From Bicyclus anynana (taxonomy: Eukaryota; Arthropoda; Insecta; Lepidoptera; Nymphalidae): a DNA stretch of 64,000 nt. Every line of letters starts with the position of its first letter. The first letter of the stretch is position 1. Location: the NCBI RefSeq assembly GCF_947172395.1, contig NC_069083.1:9580501-9644500 (forward strand). Direction: 5' to 3'. The notes under the pieces were generated by a model that ran no database searches, was not told the origin of the DNA, and saw nothing but the letters and a program-made list of their open reading frames with translations. Below, piece by piece: positions 57,990 to 64,000 of the stretch. A program made the translations under genes and the position numbers.

Positions 57990-58260
57990 ATCTTGACTTA
58001 TGTGCACTTACTTCCTTCCTACTCCTATCCTAAAACCTACCCTAAACCTACCATACCCCTACCCTAAAACGTACTCTGCCATTACAGTACCTCTACGCTA
58101 CCCCTACCCAACGCTACCCCTACCCTACCTCTAAGCTATCCTGTCTTTCAAGGTGGATCAAACTGCACACAGTGTGCCAATTCTTTAAATTGGTGTGTTA
58201 AATTTGGTTAAGTAGTTAAGGAGTCCATCGTGGACAAACAACGTGACAATAATCAAATGA
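57990..58260 (+). repeat. CCTACC-rich LINE-tail-like repeat
   Basis: CTACTCCTATCCTAAAACC... (CCCTACC)n-like sequence to 58140, then CAAGGTGGATCAAACTGCACACAGTGTGCC...GGTTAAGTAGTTAAGGAGTCCATCGTGGACAAACAACGTGAC. I recognise the last module as a common lepidopteran transposon tail. Confidence 0.55.
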
Positions 58261-58479
58261 AACAAAAAATATAAATTCTATACTTTAATATTTAATTTAT
58301 AGATGGTGTCTGATAAGTGATGACATAAATACTAAAAATTGTCATTGAATGAAACATAGATATTTAATAAAATAATTAATGGACGGTATACACAAGTGTC
58401 GCATGTGTTAATTTATTAGTTTAGTGACGTTCTTCGGAGTCAATGTGCGAATTAGTAAAGTCGACAGTTCGTGGCACTA

Positions 58480-58580
58480 GGCTGCAGTGCGGGGCGCGGA
58501 GGGAGCGAGGAAGAGGGCAGTGTCCCTCATTGATCGCACTCCGCGCAGCATCCCTCCCCGCGCGCCCTCCGCACACACAA
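58480..58580. promoter_or_regulatory. GC-rich block upstream of the signal-peptide gene
   Basis: GGGGCGCGGAGGGAGCGAGG and CCCTCCCCGCGCGCCCTCCGC form a loose inverted pair around GCAGTGTCCCTCATTGATCGC. Short ORFs on both strands are by-products. It is a plausible upstream promoter element, as no repeat match is seen. Confidence 0.35.
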
Positions 58581-59386
58581 CCACAAAATTCAACACTCAA
58601 AATTGCAATCGCTGGAATTCGAAAGCTCATCTCATTCTTAACCCCATTAATGTCGTGACCGATGCGAACGGATATGGCCTACGATTTTTTTTGCTCCATA
58701 CATGATTTCTTAATACATGAATGCACCGTGGCTTACGTATATGTAGGTACATAATTTGTTTAAAAAAAACACAAGGCGAGCTTTTACGCAATAAAGTAGG
58801 AAATCTTCAACTTGATGGGTATTTTATTTTCTACATAATCGTACCTACTAGTACCTAGTACCTACCTACTAGTACATTGTAGTTGGCACTAAGTGATGAT
58901 GGTTCGGCCTACATAAATATGTAGTATTACATTAATTACACTTTTAAAATTAGAGTTAATTTGAAAAAGAATATAATCATTTAAGTGAGTCTATATCAGC
59001 AGTGATAACATATTTATAATAATTACTTGATTTGTGATAAAAGTTTGATACAAGTTGTTGATGAAAACAATTGCTCAGAGCTTTTGTAAAGGTACAAAAA
59101 TTTGCATAATTAGATAGAGCACGAGAGAAAGAGTTTTAGGTGCGGGCGGTGGAGCGTGCGAGCCCAATGCTGCAAGCGGCGGCACGGCGGTAGGGTTACC
59201 ACACGTTACATTGTATAAAATGCTACTTAACTCCTCAATATAAATATAGTGTGTAAGCTTTAATATATTTTATGACAATTATAAAATCTAATTTCTCTAA
59301 AAAGTCTACTTTTTTGTTTGAAATGAGGGTACTTTCAGTATTTTTCGAATGTACATGTACTTTCATGAACGTAATATTGCAACTAG

Positions 59387-59391
59387 TCAGT
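59387..59391 (+). promoter_or_regulatory. Candidate initiator TCAGT
   Basis: TCAGT matches the arthropod Inr consensus and sits at the upstream edge of the CpG-rich leader. No TATA box lies about 30 bp upstream. The element is short, so the call is weak. Confidence 0.2.
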
Positions 59392-59544
59392 ATGTCTCCT
59401 CTTGCTCGCTTTGCCACAGCGCTGGCAGCCCTGGCGGAGGCGCGCGGCGCTGAATGGGCGGCGGCGCGGCTGCGCGACGGCGGCGCCTCCGCCAGTCCGC
59501 ACACCGGCGGCTCCGCTGCCCCACGGTCGGCCGCACTCCGCTGA
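59392..59544 (+). other. Upstream ORF 1 in the leader (50 codons)
   Basis: ATG TCT CCT ... CGC TGA is open through the GC-rich part. Its Ala-rich product is typical of GC-rich leaders. If transcription starts at the TCAGT just before it, this ATG is only a few bases from the cap and would probably be bypassed. Confidence 0.25.
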
Positions 59545-59782
59545 ACAACAATGCTCAAAAACACAACCTAACTCACAGACCCAGCGGCGGCGCAGTCGGC
59601 GATGCTCGAGGGTCGGACGGCACGCGTGGCCGTCGGCGAGCGGTCCTGAAGAAGATTTGATTTATGAAAACCGTAAAAGAATTATTTTTTAAGCTGATCG
59701 TATTCGACGGATCGGAATAGAGGGGCGGGAGTGCGGCTACGGGAGGCGGGGGCCGGTGTCGCGGGTGTCGCGGATCGGGAAG

Positions 59783-59830
59783 ATGGCGCGGCGCGCGGGC
59801 GCGGCGTGCGGCGCGGGCTCGCGGCGCTGA
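59783..59830 (+). other. Upstream ORF 2, ending one base before the main start
   Basis: AAGATGG is a strong initiation context. Fifteen codons (mostly Ala, Arg, Gly) end at TGA 59828-59830; the main ATG starts at 59832. It should limit translation of the main frame unless ribosomes re-initiate or slip past. Confidence 0.5.
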
Positions 59831-59831
59831 C

Positions 59832-59907
59832 ATGGCCGGCCGGGCGCGCCGCGCGCTGCAGGCGGCGCCCGCGGTGCTGCTGCTGCTGGGCCTGCTGTGG
59901 CCGAGGG
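59832..59907 (+). CDS. First coding exon: signal peptide of an unidentified secreted or membrane protein
   Basis: ATG at 59832 (GACATGG, purine at -3 and G at +4) opens 25 complete codons: a basic start MAGRARRALQ, an apolar core of A/P/V and four leucines, then GLLWPRG. This is a textbook signal peptide. The frame meets TAG at 59913, but AGGG|GTACGTAG offers a splice donor after 59907, so the intron would start at 59908 in phase 1. A lone signal-peptide exon after a CpG-rich leader, followed by a long intron, is common for receptors and adhesion proteins. The mature protein lies beyond the window, so identity cannot be given. A stop so close means the call depends on that donor being used. 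Confidence 0.6.
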
Positions 59908-60009
59908 GTACGTAGCGCCGTAGCCCGCACCGCCACCACCACCACAAGCCGCGCGGCCCCGACCAGACACGGGGACCCAGTGAGGCTTTACAGTCATCAT
60001 CATTTCAGC

Positions 60010-60690
60010 CCATACTTTGATTTTGTCACGTTACGCGTTAGCTATACGTGGCACGTGCTCTGACAAAATTTAGCTCGACTTCAAACTTCGAGTTGAAATC
60101 GATGCTTTTAAACAGTGAAAGCTAATTCATTTGCTATGAGTGATGAAAATTAATAAACTGGCATACAAATTAATTTCATCATTGTTTTTAAATATATTAT
60201 ACTTATTTTAATTTAACCTCAGAACTATATTGAAATAGTAATGTAATATAGATGTAGATTTAGTAGATACTCGCATATACATGAGTAGAATTCGTTTCAT
60301 TTCACCACGTGGCAAAACCTAGTTAGCCTCATACCCTAGTTGCTGTCCTACAAGTACAGTCTTATCTTAGTATTCGAGCATGAAATAATTTATTCTTATT
60401 CTTCCATAAGTAATCTAGTTCTATTGTAGATATATATTTCTGTTTAATACAGTCACGAAAAACCTTATATAATATCTAGGTAGATATATAACGTATGACA
60501 AAGACATGTAATGTAGACCAGTGTTTAATTATTTAATGTTTTAGACCATTTTAACCCGTTAACTTCGCGTGACTTTTACACTATTCTCTTGAGAGCAACT
60601 TGCGCGGTCATTATTTGGTATTGCCTTGTACATATGTATTCTGTGGTACATATTATTATAATAATTAATTTCACCGAAGTAGGTTCATTG
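60010..60690. other. No feature recognised (probable first intron)
   Basis: AT-rich sequence after the signal-peptide exon. No second exon with a matching frame is visible to the end of the window. Confidence 0.45.
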
Positions 60691-60699
60691 CTATAAATC

Positions 60700-61040
60700 G
60701 ACGGCCTCCGTGGCGCAGTGGATTTACAAGACGGAGTCCTGGGTTCGATCCCCGGCTGGGCAAATTAAGATTTTCTTAATTTGTCCAGCTCTGGCTGGTG
60801 GGAGGCTTCGACCGTGGCTATTTACCATCCTACCGGCAAAGACGTACGGCCAAGCGATTTAGCGTTCCGGTACGATGCCGTGTGGAAACCGAAAGGGGTG
60901 TGGATTTTCATCCTCCTCCTAACAAGTTAGCCCGCTTCAATCTTAGACTGCATCATCACTTACCATCAGGTGAGATTGTAGTCCTTGACTACAATCTCAC
61001 CTGAGGCTAACTTGTATAGAATAAAAAATAAAAAAAAAAC
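60700..61040 (+). mobile_element. SINE-A with a small palindromic insertion in its tail
   Basis: GACGGCCTCCGTGGCGCAGTGG joins GATTTACAAGACGG directly, losing about 11 bp of the tRNA-like part. Box B (GGGTTCGATCCCCGGCTGGGC) is intact. The tail reads CAGGTGAGATTGTAGTC-CTT-GACTACAATCTCACCTG, where other copies have the left half only. Confidence 0.88.
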
Positions 61041-61234
61041 CCTGTAATACGCATTGAACCACATCATATTTAAACTAAATCATATACGAGTATATTACGA
61101 TTGAAGGCATCTCTGCATTGCTGTAGGCAAGGAATTTCTAAATGAAAAGCCCATCAAAGGAATCAAAAATAACTTGTTAACTAGTTGTACCCGGATGTGA
61201 ATATCGGGATGAAAATAATCTATGTTAGTACAGT

Positions 61235-61420
61235 TATTTTACCAATATTATAAACGAGAAAGTTTGTATATGTATATTTGTTAGGTACTGTGTCACCCAA
61301 ATAACTGAATGATGAAATAGAATATACATTGGAACACACTACTTTTTACCCCGGAAAATCATTAGTTTCTGTGGGTTTCTGAAAAACTCAATTTCACGAA
61401 TCGCATCATCAATTAACTTA
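61235..61420 (+). mobile_element. HEL-Y-like copy, decayed
   Basis: CCAATATTATAAACGAGAAAGTTTGTATATG...TTTACCCCGGAAAATCATTAGTTTCTGTGGG...AACTCAATTTCACGAATCGCATC parallels 33836-34028. Confidence 0.55.
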
Positions 61421-61676
61421 TAATCTGAAATAGGTTTCTGAGGCATACATCCTGCATGCTAATTCACTATCTTTGACGTTTGCTAGTTGACATATACGGA
61501 ATTGAGATTCAATGAAATAATGTCATCCGGTGCTTACTGGTGAATATCATCAGTTTAATATATTATCTAAGTGAACTAGTACTAATTCTTACACACTTCA
61601 CAACAAAACATAGCAATACCAATAATGAAATGAATGAGGGTATTAGGTAAGAACATCCCCGGACAAGCTTCTAACG

Positions 61677-61875
61677 AACACCATTATTTTAGAATTTAAA
61701 CTATCGTGAGTGTTATTCATATTAATTGATTATGAAACACGGCTAAAACTCACGTGATATTAGGTCAGAGTATGCCCGACTAGTTTCGAACCCATACGGG
61801 GCCCTAGTCGGGCATACTCCGACCTAATATCACGTGAGTTTTAGCCGTGTTTTATAATCAATTAACACCATTATT
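61677..61875. mobile_element. Long foldback with flanking 12-bp direct repeats
   Basis: The left arm (61722-61782) and right arm (61803-61863) are about 60 bp each with about two mismatches (core ACGGCTAAAACTCACGTGAT). The roughly 20-nt loop is GTTTCGAACCCATACGGGGC-like. AACACCATTATT occurs at 61677-61688 and 61864-61875. No ORF is present. Confidence 0.8.
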
Positions 61876-61984
61876 CTTATTCGTCCACGTGCCTACATAG
61901 GGGATACTTTTAATAAAACTGTAACAGGTCCAATTCTATACATGGAAGTTATTTTGAATTTTTTTATTGGACATTAAGTAATCG

Positions 61985-62150
61985 ATACTGAAACCAAAAA
62001 TTTTTTGGCTTAATAAATTCAAATAAAACATCCCACGATTTGAGACCATAATGCGAATCCGAACGATTTAAGACCTGTTTTTGAATACTTTTTGTCTCGA
62101 AAATAAATCAGAAGAGAAAAAAATAGGGGTTGAAAGTTTGTATGGAAAGT
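61985..62150 (+). repeat. W repeat, first copy
   Basis: AATTCAAATAAAACATCCCACGATTTGAGACCATAATGCG...CTTTTTGTCTCGAAAATAAATCAGAAG...AGGGGTTGAAAGTTTGTATGGA has the module order of 63825-64000. Confidence 0.5.
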
Positions 62151-62344
62151 TCTTCATTTTTCAACATTTATAAAAATTGCTAGACGTACTACTGAAAAAT
62201 ACAAAAATTATTTCATGATTTTTCCAAAATTCTACAATTCAAGGTTAAAGTTTAAAGGTTAAAGTTTACGTTTTGACTTAGGTGTATAATTTTGTAAAAT
62301 GTTTAGTGGCCTATTTATTATATATATATAACTAGCGAAAATAT

Positions 62345-62416
62345 TATTATTAGAAGGGGTTGAAAGTTTACATCGACTTTTACGCGGACGAAGTCGCATC
62401 CGCTAGTACGCGTCCG
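62345..62416 (+). repeat. Transposon end with doubled terminus
   Basis: GGGGTTGAAAGTTTACATCGACTTTTACGCGGACGAAGTCGCATCCGCTAG is a HEL-Y-type end. It is followed by a second ACGCGTCCGCTAG, a repeated 3' terminus. Confidence 0.55.
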
Positions 62417-62419
62417 CTA

Positions 62420-63820
62420 GTACCTACTTAATATGGCAAACTATATTCTCTAGGATTTTTTAATTGACACAAACATAAAGCTGACAACCAGAATCAGAAT
62501 ATATAAATAGAAGCCTACAAGTAATAGAAGATATAAAGTAAATTTATAGCATTACGATGAACATTTTTGAAAAAGAAATCGGATGTAGTTCATGTCTACT
62601 TTTTGTAGAACGCTTAATGCCCACGTCTAGCACATTTAAGCGGTAAGCCCGCCCACAAACGCCTAGTTGAGTACCGAAATACCGTGAAAGATTCTGCCCG
62701 TCGAAACATAAGTGGTGAAAATTCCACACAAAAGAATGTGCTTTTAAGCGATGGCATTTTATTGGAGGCAATCTCGAGAGCGTTTATCGTCAGATAACGT
62801 AACAAGTACGAGAGTTCGCGAGAGTTCGCGAGAATGCTCGAGTATCGATGTCAACGTTCCTTGGATTATATTTAACGGCCTTATTCACTGTCAAAACAGA
62901 AAAAAATCGGAGCCAAATCCATACTTTTACTTCCATACAATGTCAATGCAAAAGTTAGTCTGGATGTTTCATGTTTATGACTAAGCTTCTTAACCGATAT
63001 AGTCGAATTTTGGTATAGAGGATAAACGAGATTAGTAACTACATAACATAGACTGCCCGATTTACATATGAAACTAATACATATGAAAAAATGGAATTTT
63101 TAAGTCTTATAGTCATACTTAGGTACTCCACGCTTCTTAAGTCTCGTATCAGATATAACTTACATAATAAATTTCGATTAACGATTATGTTAAATTTTCA
63201 CGACAGGGAAAATTTTTAACACTAATAAAAAATAAATAGATTTTTTAACACTAATAAAAAATAAATGATAACTCTACTATAAATCTACTCGTACTTATTT
63301 ATGTGAGGTAATCTGTACATTAAATAATACGGCGTACATAATTATGCGTATTTGCTAAAAGTATTAAGAGAGATTTTTATCATCATTTTAGTCAATAATT
63401 CATAATAATTAGCCTTTTTTGATGGCCAGCAAAGCTCAAGACTAAAAGTCTTCAAGACGTCTCTCTTTTACAAAAGAGAATAAACTCTCTCCATAATAGT
63501 AAAATGCAAGGATTTGGAGCTGAATCTTACAAATCTATATCTATTTATATCTATATCTTATCTATACTTATAATAAAACTGGTCGAATTCTATGCATTTA
63601 TTCGCAATTTGAGATTTTACATATACAATTTGTAACACCATGCGTTACCGTGGTATAATGGACGCCAGCGCCATCTAAGATCTATACTGATAATACAAAT
63701 TCTGTACATTCTGTACATTGAAGATATTTTAAAAATTTTTGTTAAACTACTCAACCCAAAAACATTTTTTTTTTTATTTAATATTTTTAATATTTTTAAA
63801 TTTTTAATATTTATGGTTTT
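62420..63820. other. No gene recognised
   Basis: AT-rich sequence. A GAGAGTTCGC direct repeat lies near 62811-62830. Two tandem copies of TTTTTAACACTAATAAAAAATAAAT lie at 63213-63266. Short ORFs show no domain. Confidence 0.45.
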
Positions 63821-63824
63821 TTTT

Positions 63825-64000
63825 ATCACGCTGAAACTACTGAATAAATTCAAATGAAACTTGGCACAGTTTAAGACCATAATATGGAGAAGGATATAGG
63901 ATACTCTTTATTGCGAAAATAAAATAAGAAGGTTTCACCCCCTTCTTATTTTATTTTCGCTTAATAGGGGGGTTTAATAGGGGTTGTAAGTTTGTATGGA
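63825..64000 (+). repeat. W repeat, second copy, containing a perfect hairpin
   Basis: ATCACGCTGAAACTACTGAATAAATTCAAATGAAACTTGGCACAG...GACCATAATATGGAGAAGGATATAGG...GGGGTTGTAAGTTTGTATGGA. GCGAAAATAAAATAAGAAGG (63913-63932) is perfectly mirrored at 63941-63960 around 8 nt. The repeat runs off the window. Confidence 0.6.

Larger units (their letters stand above)
59420..60000 (+). promoter_or_regulatory. CpG-rich 5' leader of the signal-peptide gene
   Basis: Two dense CpG blocks (59430-59660 and 59720-59985) separated by an AT gap are the strongest GC feature of the window. They surround the signal-peptide exon, consistent with a promoter plus first exon. Many overlapping ORFs on both strands are GC artefacts. 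Confidence 0.5.

Noticed and set aside
38034..58140. Telomeric repeats at 38034-38070 and 58010-58140
   Set aside because: The CCTACC-like runs are irregular and unlike the insect TTAGG repeat; they are part of dispersed elements.
59235..60063. Several overlapping Ala/Arg/Pro-rich ORFs on both strands
   Set aside because: High GC removes stop codons; only the signal-peptide frame has a start context, a recognisable product and a donor.
4483..61040. tRNA genes suggested by box A/box B pairs
   Set aside because: Each sits in a SINE with a shared non-tRNA body and A-rich or microsatellite tail; cloverleaf pairing and a proper acceptor end are not evident.
61722..61863. Terminal hairpin of an integrated parvovirus-like element
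   Set aside because: There is no viral ORF or coding remnant nearby, and the flanking direct repeats fit a short foldback element better.

Overview
The window looks like nuclear DNA of a butterfly or moth (Lepidoptera). It is AT-rich, has very long non-coding stretches, contains spliced-gene exons, and is crowded with short repeats of types I know from lepidopteran genomes. These repeats are three tRNA-derived SINE families, Helitron-like elements with TC...CTAG ends, and 5'-truncated RTE-type LINE tails with (GAT)n ends. There are no operons, and no rRNA or true tRNA gene is visible. Family names used below are mine: SINE-A (GGCCTCCGTGGCGCAGTGG head), SINE-B (AGCCGTGATAGCCCAGTGG head), SINE-C (GACGGCCGCGTGGCGCAGTG head), HEL-X (ends GCGGCGTCAGCTAG), HEL-Y (ends GACGAAGTCGC...CTAG) and Z (ACTAGNTGACCCAGCAAACG).

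Only two protein-coding loci are well supported. (1) On the minus strand, one long exon at 30113-31981 encodes a PDZ-domain scaffold protein with proline-rich SH3-type motifs. It ends in a consensus splice donor whose GTAAGT contains an in-frame TAA, so most of the gene lies in other exons that I cannot place. GC-rich islands upstream on the same strand (about 44.7 and 45.2 kb, perhaps 32.5 kb) may be its 5' exons or promoter. (2) On the plus strand, a CpG-rich leader at about 58.4-60.0 kb ends in a 76-nt coding exon (59832-59907) encoding a signal peptide, followed by a splice donor. This is the first coding exon of a secreted or membrane protein whose body lies beyond the window. Its leader carries two upstream ORFs, one ending a single base before the main ATG.

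Layout: 0-9 kb, LINE tails and dense SINE-A/SINE-B copies; 9-17 kb, Helitron-like copies, SINE-A and several GC-rich islands; 17-22 kb, AT-rich with few features; 22-26 kb, SINE-B, a nested direct/inverted repeat complex and the intact 3' end of an R2-like LINE; 27.4-27.9 kb, a foldback element built around a 39-bp minisatellite; 30-32 kb, the PDZ exon; 33-44 kb, SINE-B/SINE-C, Helitron-like copies, several foldbacks and a local duplication in which only one copy carries a SINE; 44.7-45.4 kb, GC-rich islands; 46-58 kb, repeat remnants and hairpins; 58-60 kb, the promoter and first exon of gene 2; 60-64 kb, SINE-A, a large foldback and further repeats.

No multi-gene system is present. The observations most worth checking are the alternative end of the PDZ exon, the uORF abutting the signal-peptide start, the minisatellite foldback, the paired-repeat complex at 22.7-24.0 kb, the filled/empty SINE site and the long foldback at 61.7 kb. 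All calls are by eye; boundaries of old repeats are approximate.
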